A stretch of DNA of 64,000 bases from Bugula neritina. Its lineage: Eukaryota > Bryozoa > Gymnolaemata > Cheilostomatida > Bugulidae. The position numbers and the translations under genes were made by a program. The notes beneath the pieces are model-generated. The model worked only from the letters and a program-made list of their open reading frames with translations, made no database searches and was not told where the DNA came from. The stretch spans positions 1,798,751 to 1,862,750 of the forward strand of contig OZ037773.1 of NCBI GenBank assembly GCA_964035545.1, written 5' to 3'. How positions within the stretch are numbered: position 1 is the stretch's first letter; every line of letters begins with the position of its first letter. Positions 14,377 to 26,822 of this stretch are shown here, in pieces.

Positions 14377-16615
14377 TTAGCTATGGTAGCATTTATTCTG
14401 GTAGTTTCTCTTCTGGTAGTCTCTTTTCTGATGGTTTTTCTTTGGGTAGCCCTCTTCTGACATTTTTTCTGGCAGTATCTCTTCTGGTAGTTTCTCTCCT
14501 AGTAATCTCTCTTTTGGTAATCTCTCTTCTAGTAGTCTCTCTTCTAGCGGTTTTTCTTTGGGCAGTTTTTCTTCTGGTAGTTTCTCTTCTAGTGGTTTCT
14601 CTTCAGCTGGTTTTTCTTCTAGTGGTTTCTCTTTCGGTAGTTCATCATCTGGTAGTTTCTTTTCCGATAATTTCCTTTTATTCAAGCTTATATACTGCTC
14701 AAAAGGTTCTGGTAGCTAATTAAATGTTTTTACTTTATTTAACTTTTTAAGTTAAGCAATATTTCTACGAATTTATTGATCAACGTTAAATAAAAACGTT
14801 TACCTAGAATCTAAGTGAATATGTATCGGTTATTACATGCCCAGTTTTCTCAGGAGAAAAATTCTACTTCCTCCACTGTCCTCATTAGTTCTTTTCCAGA
14901 TAAGTTTTTTATTCATTAATTTGCCTTGTTCGTGGAATTGCAATATTTACAGGCCAGTTTAAAGTTCTAGGCTCCTCTAGAGAGTGATTTCCACAGTGCT
15001 CTTTTCAATTTGTTGACAAAATTTATTGAGTTAAATTTCTCATTCCTTCCCTTCTGTGTATGAATCACGTTATCAGATTAATTTTATTTATAGACTGATA
15101 TTTTTAATAACATAGCTGTCATTCATGTGATAAGTAATTGAGAATGCTAAGTGGTAAACAATGAATCTCCCAAAATGCATTTAGCCTAGGAATGGCAGCT
15201 GTAGTTAATTAAGTGCACGGCAACACTTGACCCGTAGGTTAGATGCAGCTTTGTAATCTCATGTAAATTCTTCAGGAGATTTCTAACGAGGGGGGGGAGA
15301 CTGACCAACTTTTACTTTCTGGTATAACTTAGAAATATCTACTAGAGCAATATTTTACATACGAATATGTCTTCTGCTACATCAGTGAGTATGAGATTAT
15401 ACTTGCCTCCCTTTCTCCTGGTACATTTGATGTAGGCCTTTGATTTCTATATTTCTTTTGACTTTATGCGAACCTTTCACTATCAGACATAAAAAACTGG
15501 AATCGTCCCCTCCGTTTACTATAACTACTTTTCTACAATGAATTGTTTGGTTGGTTTGGAATTGACTATTACTAAGGCATACTGTGACAGTGGCATTGGA
15601 TATCCACTTTGAATAAAATGTAGCATGTCTCTGCAGCAATAACGTAAAAGTGAAACATAAATATTCACTCTACATGTTCTCTGAGGCAGATTGGTATTTG
15701 CCCTAAGCTATGAGAACGCATGACTTGGCGTAGATACTGTACATTGCTGGAACAAAATTTAGTTAACAAAATAAAATGCTTTGCAACTGACAATAAGCAC
15801 TGATTATCTTGGGTTTACTATGGAATATCATGTCAATATTTTTACTACTTGGCCGTAGAGTGTGTTTTCCGCTACATTGTCAGCCTAGTAAACCATTTCA
15901 CTCTGCTAAGGCCCTCCCCCCCCCCAGCTCATCGATCTGTTGATGTTTTATTAAAAATGATCAATGTTTGTATTGACATGATAACCTTTTCATGGAATGC
16001 CACTACAGCTGTTTATTCATAAGTACAATGCGAGATTGTTCCAGAAAGTTTTGGCAAGTTCCGAAAGATGTCAGATTAATTGTGTAATGTTGAAACATGA
16101 TGCTGTTTCTGTTCGGGAAATGACATGCTTTCAGTAGTGACACGTTATTGATTGGAATCAGTGTAGTGTACCCTTATTTTACCTGTAATTATTTGAGTTG
16201 ATTATTCATAGCTACCTTGGGACCTGCATAATGCATTGGAGTGTAAATAAACTTGATGCTGTGAAATGTTCATTTGTCATACACACAGTATTGCATATTG
16301 CTAACAGTAATTACTATGCTAATAATACCATCATTTGTCTGTTCAATGGCTACTTAAATTTCAAAAACCATTTTTTACTAATTGGTAAAACTATATGCTC
16401 AGCACTCGTGTAGATGTTGTTATACTGTGTACGTTTGTTACATGCAGCCTAAAGAGTTTGCCCAAGACAAATTGGCCACTTCCCATTTGTTCATACATCC
16501 ATTTCCGGCTTTTACTTTTAACTAAATGATTGTAAATTTTGGTGCCTGCTTTTTCTGAATCGACAAAGGAAAAAATTCTACGCTCTAGAAATTCAGGCTC
16601 ATTGTCAGTCATCAT
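14377..16615 (-). CDS. Possible three-exon gene, unknown family, with a Lys/Glu/Pro/Leu repeat C-terminus
   Basis: I do not recognise this protein. Three open stretches on the minus strand can be joined with phase-0 GT-AG introns: 16615-16442, 15630-15403 and 14694-14377 (720 nt, 239 codons plus stop). Exon A starts with Met-Met and is charged (contains FLERRIFSFVDSEKAGTKIY). Exon B is preceded by 'ttgctgcag', contains several N-x-S/T sites (for example SNATVTVCL, TNQTIHC) and looks extracellular. Exon C is a roughly 15-bp minisatellite read as five-residue repeats such as EEKLP, EEKPL and KERLL, ending in a Lys/Asn/Tyr-rich tail. No signal peptide is visible, so a further 5' exon would be needed for secretion. 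Against it: weak donors (gtaaca, gtataa), no homology seen, and exon C could be simply a minisatellite. Confidence 0.3.
14395..14660. repeat. 15-bp minisatellite
   Basis: Degenerate tandem copies of 'ggtagtttctcttct' (plus strand). The unit length is a multiple of three, so reading frames stay open on both strands: Val/Leu/Ser-rich on plus and Glu/Lys/Leu/Pro-rich on minus. Confidence 0.9.
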
Positions 16616-16995
16616 TCAAAGTAGCATTTAAGGCACTAAACTTGCTGGAAACTTATGCCTAGTCTACTGTTTGGTATGCAGGGATTAATTTTGCTGTGTT
16701 GTTTACAGAAATGATGAAATAAATGATAAGAGAAGATAGGGACAGCATACTAATACATCCGTAGGCTAGCAACATGTAAATTTCTCTACCTTAAGGCTTC
16801 AATGCTCATCATCAAACTAATTAATTCATCTCAACAAGCAGGCGTTTGTAGAAAATACAAATTAAATCAATTAATATTATTGAATTCCATAAGCAAATGA
16901 GAATAGTGCAGACGAATAACAATTGAAATTGTGTAATATACAAAGTGACTGTAGAAAAGTTGTAAATAGAAGTTGTATTCTCATTTATTACCGTA

Positions 16996-17197
16996 CTTGA
17001 TCCCTCCGTATGTCACTAAGCTTCGGGTCTTGAGTCCTTAATTCATGACATAGTAGAACACCAGATATAGCTCACGGATTTATTAAATTTGACCATTTTA
17101 TTCCTATACACACATACATAAGCTACAAAACGAGGGTCCAAGCACGTCTAGTGACCTATATTATTCTGTAGAGACTGGATTCGTGAGATATGGACTG
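16996..17197. mobile_element. Diverged TA-flanked MITE (Tc1/mariner-like), copy 1
   Basis: Aligns along its length with the element at 51202-51412: shared blocks 'gacatagtagaa', 'accagat', 'ctcac', 'ccatttt', 'tatacaca', and a terminal 'gagata' region. The terminal repeats are degraded here, and TA dinucleotides flank both ends. Confidence 0.55.
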
Positions 17198-17339
17198 TAC
17201 ACTCTTTACATGTAAATGAGTGAAATGCCATGGTTTGAATTTTCTCAATATATTTATATAATATAAACCTTAGCTGTGTGTCAGTTCAGTCTTATGCATT
17301 TAGTCACCATAATATGGTATAATTAACCAATCAGAGTTA

Positions 17340-17672
17340 ACATCTGCCTGACACACTCCTGATATGACCCTAGCATCCCGATGATACAACCCTTAATGCA
17401 ACCCCTGATGTCCTCTGACACAACTTCCCTCACACAACCGCTGACACCCTCTGATACAACTCCTTACACAATCCCTGACGCCCTCTGATACAACCCCTTA
17501 CACAATCCCTGACACCCTCTGACACAACTTCCCTCACACAACCGCTGACACCCTCTGATACAACTCCTTACACAATCCCTGACACCCTCTGATACAACCC
17601 CTTACACAATTCCTGACACCCTCTGATACAACCCCTTACACAATCTCTGACACCCTCTTTCACAATCCTCTA
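17340..17672. repeat. Minisatellite, about 34-bp period, roughly nine copies
   Basis: Units contain 'ctgacaccctctgatacaac' and 'cccttacacaat' with alternating variants (tccctcacacaaccg versus ccttacacaatc), suggesting a higher-order repeat of two unit types. Confidence 0.9.
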
Positions 17673-20203
17673 ACATAAACTGAACATGTAGCATGGCCAG
17701 GTGTCTAACATCTAATCACAATCTTATGAGATAATCTCTATTATATAATATGACCTGACAGCTACTATAAAACATACTGGCAGCAATATCAGATGTGTTG
17801 CAAGATAGTTGCTGCCATTGTCTGGGGACTGTTCTTACTTAATGCGCCATGTTTGTTTGTGACAATGATGAAAGGCTTTCTAACAGACTGCATAAAGCTA
17901 CAAAAAGATATAAATGTCAACTTCCTTATTATTTTACAGTATATTTTCATGACATTATTTTAGAGTAAAATTTGTAATGTAAACATGCTGAGCCGCTGCG
18001 TTATGTGCCAACTAAACAATCTTTTAACAAACTACTTTGCTAATTTTTTTTAGGATTGGAAAATATATTACTCTTTCGGAGGTATAACTTACTACATAAT
18101 TAATATACACTTCTGAGAAGTAATATAACATACTATGTAGTAATATACACTTCTGAGAAGTATTACTAATTGTATACTATGTACAGTAGTACCATAATAA
18201 GAGGTATTACATAATGCATAATTACATAATTACATAATGCTCAGGTGATATACCTGAACACACATAGTAAAACTTGAGATACTAACAGATAGAATAGATG
18301 ATGACGAACACACATATGGGACTCAAATGCATGACACTGGGACGTGTGGATTCTAAGAAATGATATGGGAAGCTATGGGAATTATTGCACTTCATGCAGT
18401 ATTTAATAAGTTTACAATCATCAACCTGTACATATACATAGTAGATATACAGAGAGTGTTATGAAGCAATGCAATGCAATAAAAAGTTGTGTAATAAAGT
18501 ATAAACACGTGTGAAACAGAGTAGTTTTTGGGTGATTACATAATAATAGTCCTCTCCTTGTGAAAAGACTGACTACTGAAGACTGGTTGTGAAAAAACTG
18601 AATTATGATGAAACCACCTGAAGACACAACTATGTTACTTCAGATATTTTATTGCTGACAAGAGTTAAGGTATTAAATGGGTTCATGGGAGATGTTTTCA
18701 AGAGTTTTGCAAATAAAAATAAATCTTCCTTGTCAATAAAACTAAACTGCATTTTCAGCTAATCAGAATACATGCTCATTGCGAACAGCATTGAATTTTC
18801 CAGACATCTTGGAACATAGAAAATGCACATTGCCCAAAGTGTCACCATGTGGCACAAAGCCTCAATGTTGACAAGCACTGAGCTTACATGACGCCGTTTT
18901 ACTTCTTCTTAGACAGAGTATTCACACAATGAATGCAATAAATTGCACATTTCATATTATACCATGTAGAGTATAGATGCAGAGTAAACACCTATAACTA
19001 CATTCCTCAAGCAACTGGTAGCTTGACCATAATTATAACTGTTTGTACAGAATAAGAACTAGATTTGTGTATTATTTTTACATTGAATGTGTTGTGAGAT
19101 CTATATTATAAAGACTGCAGCTTTGTATGTATGCCAATTGTTGTTAAAAGGTTCATATTACATGTATAGGTTCTGTATTACATAGTATATACTATATTAT
19201 ACTATATGTGTAGCTTCTATATTACTGCAATAAGAATGTATATTGTTACAATAATTATCCTTAATTTGCTTCATAGTTGGTGGTAATATAGATGTAGGAA
19301 ATCAAGAAATACACTTATTTTGTTTAATATGAAATTGCTGAAAGATTTTATTTAAAACCAATTTCCTATCATGCACTTTAATACAATAAATTACCTGTCT
19401 TAATGCATTAAATGACAATGATTGGATAATTACCTGTTTTATTCTATGACGCAGGTAGCACAGTGAATTAATTTAGAGTAAAAGATTTTATCACCATTTG
19501 AAATTGTTAGTATATAAAGAAATCTGAGGCATGCAACAGTTAAGAACTATCTAGAACAGTGCAAGCTGCAAACTCTTTATCTATCACCTAATATACACGT
19601 AGTTAATACATTTAATTACTTGCATGACTATTGTAAGTAAGCAGGATATGTGTGATATATAACTACTATATTGTATATATTATTATAAATTTGTATTATT
19701 ATATTTGTTTATATGAATTGAATACCATATTTATATAAATCATATTATCATATTCGGCTATATTATATTTTTATATTTATTATTATTAAAAATACTCATT
19801 TATATTAATATGTATATTTACAATGTTGTGCTTATTTATATTTGTTTATAAACGATCCTATTTATATGAAGCATGCATTCATATTTGATTATTTCATATC
19901 ATATTGACTTATATATTAGAGCGTCATTTTATTTATAACATATTACTTATTTACGTAGAAAGGCTTTTGTGATAAATTGTACATAAACCTATTGCAACAA
20001 TTGGTACACTAGATATTGCTGAAAGTAGAGTGTTACATTGCATTATTTAAGGTAACATGGTACTATATAGCTGTATTACTGAATTGAATATACACTGTCA
20101 ATACTTCAGTGTTGTTTATGTATCAAACATATTCTTTAACAAGATTGTATACCACACATGTACTAACGCATTTATTGTGTCTTATTTTTCACAGACATAC
20201 AAG

Positions 20204-22603
20204 ATGACAGTCATCAGAATAATGGCATTGACCTTAGCCCTGTTCTGTGCAGTGGAACATACGAGGGCAGAGTTCAGCGTGGCTGAAGAAGACTACATCC
20301 TGAAGCAGCTTCTCCGATCAATAGACGCACCAGAAAAACGTCAGCAACCATTAGACTCAGGTGACTGATTTCACTACACCATATCCTGTTTACTATAATG
20401 CACACTGTTTTACTGCTTTATGAGCTGCTTTACTACATTACACACTGTTTTACTGCATCACATAATATTATTTTACTGCATCGCACACTGTTTTACTTAT
20501 TTATACAACTCTATTGGCATCTACAGAATCTACTCAAAGCATGTTTACAGAAACCCCCCCCCCCCCCCCCCCTGTTGCAATCACAACTATAACAAAAATG
20601 CGTTTATAGAAAATAACTTTGAAATCATTCCTCAAGTATTAGTTTATATAAAGAGATATTCAATAATCAATTTAGTGTCTGCAACATTATTGTCTCCATG
20701 CGCACAATGGAGTCACATTAATTAATACATTGACTGTGCGATAGTCATCGTGTAATGTAACTATCGATAGGTAAAATGGAGGCGTAGTTCCGTAAATAAA
20801 ATGCTAATGATGAGTTGTGACAGCGTGTTAGAGCTCTCTCAAGGGAGGAAAGTCATCGTCATGATAATACCTTGTACCTGTCTGCCAATCACAGTGCTGT
20901 TGATGTCTACAGTGATTATACAATGCATACACAATGCTTATTATATGTAGTGCTTCTAGAGTTCTTTGAAATACCACATAATTACGATAAGTTCTTTGAA
21001 TGATAATTTATGCATTGGGGGTATAATATAATAGCAGAGCTACCTCAACAGTCAGTAGTTTACACACTTACTTTTGACTGGCTTAACATGATAACACCAA
21101 AGATCTTTCAGCACAAGGCAATGGCTTTCACATACAATAACATTCTATTACTCGTCCTGATAAATATGGGCGAATGTTTTGTTCTGCAAATACCTGAAGG
21201 GTTAGTCAAGAGAGTTTTACAAACAGAGCACACAAAGACTATATACATTGGTAAAGGTAAGACAACCAAAGATTATATGAAGAGAATATGTAGATCTGGA
21301 TAATGTAGCAATGCTGTAACTTTTTGTATCATGTAACATGTAATTCTTATCTGAAATTATATTATATAACTTTATGTATATAACATATTATATAATTCTA
21401 AAATACAAATAATATAATAGAGTACCACTGCATGTGTAAGGTGTACAAAGATCATACACCAGCTACACACTCTGGTACCACACTAAGCTATAGAGAGTAT
21501 AAAGCATAATATTTTCTATGATTACATTTATTTCATCTGGAAACACAAAAACAAACTTGCTTAGACATCAAAAAAGCTCGTTTTGCAAACAGCAAAAGAA
21601 TCAGAGAGTCTTTGTATAATATATATTTTATAGAAAACAATGTGCTATTGTATGAATTTAGATCTTAAAGATATTATATGTACGGTAACTTATGACTTGG
21701 AAAGAAATAAACACTTTTTTATATTATTAGTAGAACTATACTATTTGAAATTTTAGTAATTTTTTTCTATTTATAAATATGATCTACCAGTTTTTAAAAT
21801 GCATGAAAAATTTAAAAAAACTGAATTGCTATTTTCTCTCTCTTCTAAAATTTTTAGTTTAGGTATCCAACAAAATAATAACATAGTATACAAAGTGTAG
21901 GTTATGCTTTGTATGTATTTATAATGGTAATGCATTAGTTAAATAGAACATGCACACGTACACCCACACATACACGTAAATGTATACCAACACCCACATG
22001 TACACCTACACGTACACATACAAGTACACATACACGTACACCAAAAATGATGTGTATATTGTGCAATGCAATGCGTGGTTAAATGTATGGTCATAGAACA
22101 TAGCGTGATATAAAATAATGTATATGAATCATAGGTTTATATAATGCATTAAAATATGTATAAAATGTATTGTTTTAAGACAATATAATAAGGGCATGTG
22201 ATTCCGTATTATATATACCTATAAATAATGTTTTATACTATATAACATAGTGTATAATGTAGTCCTTATAATGCATATATGTGAGAGTAAAATGGTTAAA
22301 AAACATGGAGTATGATATGATAAATCATATTGATTACATAATATATACGCACACATAATGTGCCAAATGGTCAGCGTCACATTTACGTAGGTGAAACAGT
22401 TCAGACTTTATGTAATCATAAATGTCACGGCTCAAGGGAGAGAGTGACATTAGCTTGGAGCTGGGGATAGGCCTGTTTATACCATCTCTATCTCATCTAA
22501 GGGTCACTATATTTATTATCTTTTATTATATTGTTTTATGTTATATTATATAGTATGTGCAGTCTTCTCTATATGCATAATATATATATATATATGTGCG
22601 TGC

Positions 22604-22643
<40 letters not shown>

Positions 22644-25600
22644 GCGTGTATATATCCTTATAAATATTAGATGTACCCTGGAGTCTGTTCATTTATCAAA
22701 TGTATATATTATTAGTAGTCCCACATAGATATACTCTATTTTAAATAATTTATTCATTTACATGAATAGAAAATCATCAAAGCAACAATCATTTCGAGGC
22801 ACATCGTTATTTCTTGAGGGACATCATTTTTTATGTTTTATTTAATCCATAGGAGGTTGACATGCTAAGCTACTGTTGAGAATTCAATAGTGTTGATGGA
22901 ATCTAAACACAACCCATTCAATAATTAAGCAGCTGCTGTACTTCTATTTTAACCACTATTCAAATCAGTTTTGCTAGAAAATATGTACAAAGTTTACAGT
23001 TGTTATAAATGCAACTTCATAGACTTTAAATACATTTTTATTTATTATACATGCAGTGCATTAATTCCCTATTGAAAAATATTTGCAATTCTGACCCAAT
23101 AGTTTATATATTTCTCATAGCAAATAATTTGCATTTCTAGCTAGTCCATTCTCTTCATTAACATGTTTGTGTTTTAGTGTCCTATAACGAGCTTATAGTT
23201 TACAACTCCTGCTGCTGAGTGCATGTTTTGACTCATACTTCAAAGTAAAACTTGCAACGTTACATTTTAACTAATTTTTTTAAAAAATGTCAACATGGTG
23301 AACTTTAAGCTGACATTTGACAGCATCTTTCTCGGTAATTAGTGACCCACAATGCTTTGCATATTTACTGTGCAGTGGTTGCCAATAACAATCATATTAT
23401 AGACACACATTTCACAAAGAAACACCTTCAACTCTACAGTTGGTACAATAATGTTATACGCTATATGATATCTAAACTTAAATTGTTAAAGTAGTATAGT
23501 AGCCGTTATCAACTATTTATAATTTAGTGAAAATCTGCAAAAATAAAAACGTACAATAGTATATTATATAACAAAATATAAAAGTGAACAGTAGATAAGA
23601 ATACATATTAGAAACATTTATAAAGATTATTGGGCTATTCTACGTAATTAGCTGATCTAACCTAGGCATAGCAATACAACAAACAGAAGTTGATAGTATC
23701 TAACTCCTGCATCTCAAATCAGCATGTATATATACACCAGCTATTTTCATACTGCAGAGAACACATCCATGATCATAGATATTGCCCTGAACTGTAGGTC
23801 TTACAAATGTCAGGTATAAGTTATATTTAGTGCTGTGGCAATTCAGGTACACCCACTAGTTAATTTTGGAATAAACTGCTAATTAATACCTGCAAGTAAC
23901 TGTAGAGACTTCTAGACTTATACTGTATAATATTCTCGACAGCTACATTTCCAATGCCCAATGGAGTTGAAACCGAGGATCTAAAATTAAGCATTATATA
24001 TTTTGCATGTGATTTCTTGTTAGTTAGGTAGCAACACTGATCATATGAAAATCTTCTTAAACTATAATATCCTAAACATAACGTGTAATACTCTATTGTA
24101 TAATACTTATAATACTTTATAATGCTTTATAATATATATTTTATAAATGTATTACTTTATTGTTTTGTCTAGCGAAACTCAAAACAAGTCAACACTAAAC
24201 ATGAAAATCTGAAAAAATTGAAAGTATTACTAGTTTTGTCACTGCAATGCAGGCTTAACATTTTTAAATTTGTTCAAACAATCTGTGGTAACCTTAATTG
24301 AGACTATCTCGACCTATTTCTTGCAATGTTAGCAAAGACCTATAGGTGAAATATCAAAACTGTTTACGAATAATTTTTCCAAGATGGAGGATATTATTTC
24401 GAAGATATTTGATCTTGAAATATATTGAGAATTGATAAGTTAATGAGAGCAGCAACTAGAAGTGGCACCAATATTAAAGTAAATCCAGTAACAAAAGTAA
24501 AACATAAAGGTTTTCAAAGGAAAAATGTTCTTATATAAAAAGGAAGCTGTTAGCTAATAATTTTGAGACTAGAGAAGCCATGCTTTTTAAGAAGTTTTGA
24601 GGATTAACAAATGTAACACAAAAAGTTCTCTGCCACAAATAAACTCCTAAAATTTAAACCAAAAATTAAAAACCAGCGAAAACTTTGCCACCTCGAAATG
24701 ACTAACTAAATTAAAATGTTGAAATGTGATTTGCCAATTGAAAGTTGTAATAAATTCATGAGGGTTTCATTGCAGTTTACTTCTTTTTTTATGCTTAATG
24801 TGAACTTTTTCCATCCTAGCTGGCTGCGGGAGGTAAGGAAGTTGTGTGCTCATAGTGAATAGTCATGTTACATGTAAATGGTTTGTTGCTGTAGAATTCA
24901 ACAATTGCCCTGAAGACGAGCCTTTCCCTTGTAAGTCTACCAACAAGTGTATCTCACTGAAACACGTGTGTGACGGCAACTATGACTGTCCAGAGCGGTG
25001 GGACGAGGACCAGGAAGTGTGTATAGCCTGTGAGTATTGTCCACTACACAGTATACAATATAGTGTGTAGTGGATAATATATATAGTACACAGTATATAT
25101 AGTACATAGTATAGAGTATGCAGTATATATATATATAATGTAGTATACAGTGCTGAGTATAATATAGTAGATAATATGTAGTAGATAGTATATATGGTGT
25201 CATAGTATTTATAGTACACAGTATACTTTAACATGTAGTAAATAACATATTATAGTATATATAGTACACATTGTACTGTACACGTCTACACAATAAATGG
25301 TACAGCTGCAGCTTAAGCACATAAATGTGTCATAAAATTTTCGCCTATGGGAATATTTTTTCAAAAGTCAGCCCAAACTGGGATCTGATATGATTTGGTC
25401 TCTAGAGCTTTGTGTCCTTCTGGTTTGTGACGCAACACGTGTACCGTGATGTATAACACTTGTGATGTAACACTTGAGACAAATTCTTGCATAAGATATT
25501 CCGAATGTCATTCCGAGATTGCACTTCCTCTTATTTCTCAAGTTGTTTCAATGATATAAATACTGCAGTTTCTGTGACTGAGTTCGTTCTACTGTATATT

Positions 25601-26504
25601 ATAACCCTTGTGTTTAATCTGCTGTAGATAATACTTATGTGCATATTGCTGTAGATCTCACTTGTGTTTAATCTACTGCAGATAATGCTTATGTGTATAT
25701 TGCTGTAGATCTCACTGGTTTACACTTCTGCGGATATCACTTGTGTATACTACTGTAGATCTGTCATTTACTTTGACTGCCCATTTTATTTGTCTCCACA
25801 TTCAGATCAGAGAGTTCCTGCTGAAGACATGCTGAATTTCGTGGAGCAGCAGGCAAGATGGCTGATTCCGGCTTTCTTCAAGTCGATAGTGAAAAGCCGT
25901 GATGATCTGCAGAAGATAGCCTCTGCTCTATCAACCAGCGCAAATATTGACGTATTCCAAAGCAAACTGCATCTTTCTAGGCAGTCGGCGAGAGACTTTG
26001 AATCTGCTTTATACGCTGTCAGAAGTAAGTATATGTCACGCTGTCAGAAGTAAGTATATGCCACGCTGTCAGAAGTAAGTATATGTCACGCTGTCAGAAG
26101 TAAGTATATGTCACGCTGTCAGAAGTAAGTATATGTCACGCTGTCAGAAGAAAGTATATGTCACGCTGTCAGAAGTAAGAAGGCCCTGCAGTTAAAAATA
26201 AGTGTACACTCTATTGCTGAATTTGACGTCGGTTTTCCCATGTAAACAGATATATAACTTGTGTTGAGGTGCTGATCTGTATTCTCTACTGTCAGGTAAT
26301 GGCAAGTTCTTTATAGCTAGATATTGACATGTTATCTACTGTCAGGTATTGGCAGGTTTTTTATAGCTAGGTATTGACATATATTATCTGCTGTCAGGTA
26401 ACGACATGGGCACTCTGGAAAGATTTGGAATGAAACCAGAGTCATGGTCTGAAGTTAAATCTGTGTTTAAAAACTTGATTGACTCTGGACTACTGCAGCA
26501 ATAG
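20204..26504 (+). CDS. Prohormone-4-like (IDLSRF-type) neuropeptide precursor with LDLa domain
   Basis: Coding exons are 20204-20360, 24895-25029, 25806-26024 and 26398-26504 (all junctions phase 1; 618 nt, 205 codons plus stop). The first exon begins after an acceptor at 20194. Residues 1-22 form a signal peptide. A short segment (EFSVAEEDYILKQLLRSIDA, residues 23-42) is followed by a dibasic K45-R46 cleavage site and QQPLDS. Exon 2 is one LDL-receptor class A module with six cysteines (57, 65, 71, 78, 84, 95) and calcium ligands of the CDG..DC....DE type. Exons 3-4 form a helical C-terminus, including IASALSTSANIDVFQSKLHL and ERFGMKPESW, which resembles the conserved tail of insect Prohormone-4. 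The product should be secreted and cleaved by prohormone convertases. The insect IDLSRF peptide itself is not present, so the bioactive peptide is unknown. The family assignment is from memory of the pattern and was not searched. Confidence 0.8.
20554..20572. repeat. Poly-C tract (19 C)
   Basis: Homopolymer in prohormone intron 1; the length is likely uncertain in any assembly. Confidence 0.95.
21121..21256 (+). CDS. Candidate alternative first coding exon of the prohormone gene
   Basis: An acceptor-like 'ctttcag' at 21105-21111 is followed nine bases later by ATG, the same layout as exon 1 (acceptor, nine bases, ATG). The open frame starts with a second signal peptide (MAFTYNNILLLVLINMGEC, then F) and continues as FVLQIPEGLV-KR-VLQTEHTK, with its own dibasic site at K30-R31. 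Two donors in tandem (21251 and, stronger, 21257 gtaaga) both leave phase 1, as exon 1 does, so either joins LDLa exon 2 in frame. Splicing exon 1 into this exon would quickly hit a stop, so the two would be mutually exclusive starts. It could still be a chance open frame. Confidence 0.45.
21953..22042. repeat. ACACGT/ACACAT-type short tandem repeat
   Basis: Alternating six-base units such as 'tacacgtacaca' and 'tacacccaca' inside prohormone intron 1. Confidence 0.8.
22577..22651. repeat. (TA)n-(TG/CG)n microsatellite
   Basis: Compound dinucleotide repeat in prohormone intron 1, with alternating purine-pyrimidine sequence. Confidence 0.95.
22760..24894. other. Remainder of prohormone intron 1, nothing recognised
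   Basis: AT-rich sequence without a supported exon, element or repeat array until the acceptor 'ttgctgtag' at 24886-24894. Confidence 0.6.
25045..25265. repeat. AT-rich tandem array starting just inside prohormone intron 2
   Basis: Irregular units built on 'tatatagtacacagta' and 'agtagataatatgta' begin about 15 bases after the donor at 25030. Confidence 0.75.
26005..26180. repeat. 25-bp array copying the exon 3 donor
   Basis: The unit contains 'cgctgtcagaagtaagtata', i.e. the end of prohormone exon 3 plus its donor (cagaa|gtaagt). The first unit straddles the real junction at 26024/26025. About five further near-identical units follow in the intron, most with an intact GTAAGT. Confidence 0.9.
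26282..26400. repeat. Tandem copies of the exon 4 acceptor region
   Basis: Two imperfect units of about 55-60 bases ('ctactgtcaggtaatggcaa', 'ctactgtcaggtattggcag', each followed by 'atagctag', 'tattgacat') precede the true acceptor 'ctgctgtcag|gtaacgacat' at 26397/26398. Each copy has its own CTGTCAG. Confidence 0.8.
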
Positions 26505-26681
26505 ATAGCCTATACATAGAATGGAATGAAAACTCTTAAATCGGAGGATTGAAAGGAAGCCAACTCCTAATTAGCTGGTTATAAATGAATAACGCGTATA
26601 CCTGTGATAGAAGTAGTTTCACGTTGAATAGTTGATGCCAAGGAATGCTCTAGTTTGGTGCTTGTGCATCTTTAGCGATGG

Positions 26682-26684
<3 letters not shown>

Positions 26685-26767
<83 letters not shown>
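26685..26767. repeat. (TA)n microsatellite in the prohormone 3' region
   Basis: An uninterrupted TA run about 180 bases past the stop codon and before the poly(A) signal. Confidence 0.95.
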
Positions 26768-26771
<4 letters not shown>

Positions 26772-26816
26772 GCATAGGCCTATATATAATATATATGATT
26801 GTGCTATAAATTATTG

Positions 26817-26822
26817 AATAAA
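26817..26822 (+). terminator. Candidate poly(A) signal of the prohormone gene
   Basis: AATAAA 313 bases downstream of the stop at 26502-26504. It is the first good hexamer on the plus strand after the (TA)n tract. Confidence 0.5.

Larger units (their letters stand above)
16616..20194. other. Intergenic region between the tentative gene and the prohormone gene
   Basis: Contains a diverged MITE (16996-17197), a minisatellite (17340-17672) and a strongly AT-rich stretch (about 19640-19960). No coding exon is supported. The promoter and untranslated leader of the prohormone gene should lie near the right end but could not be delimited. Confidence 0.5.
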
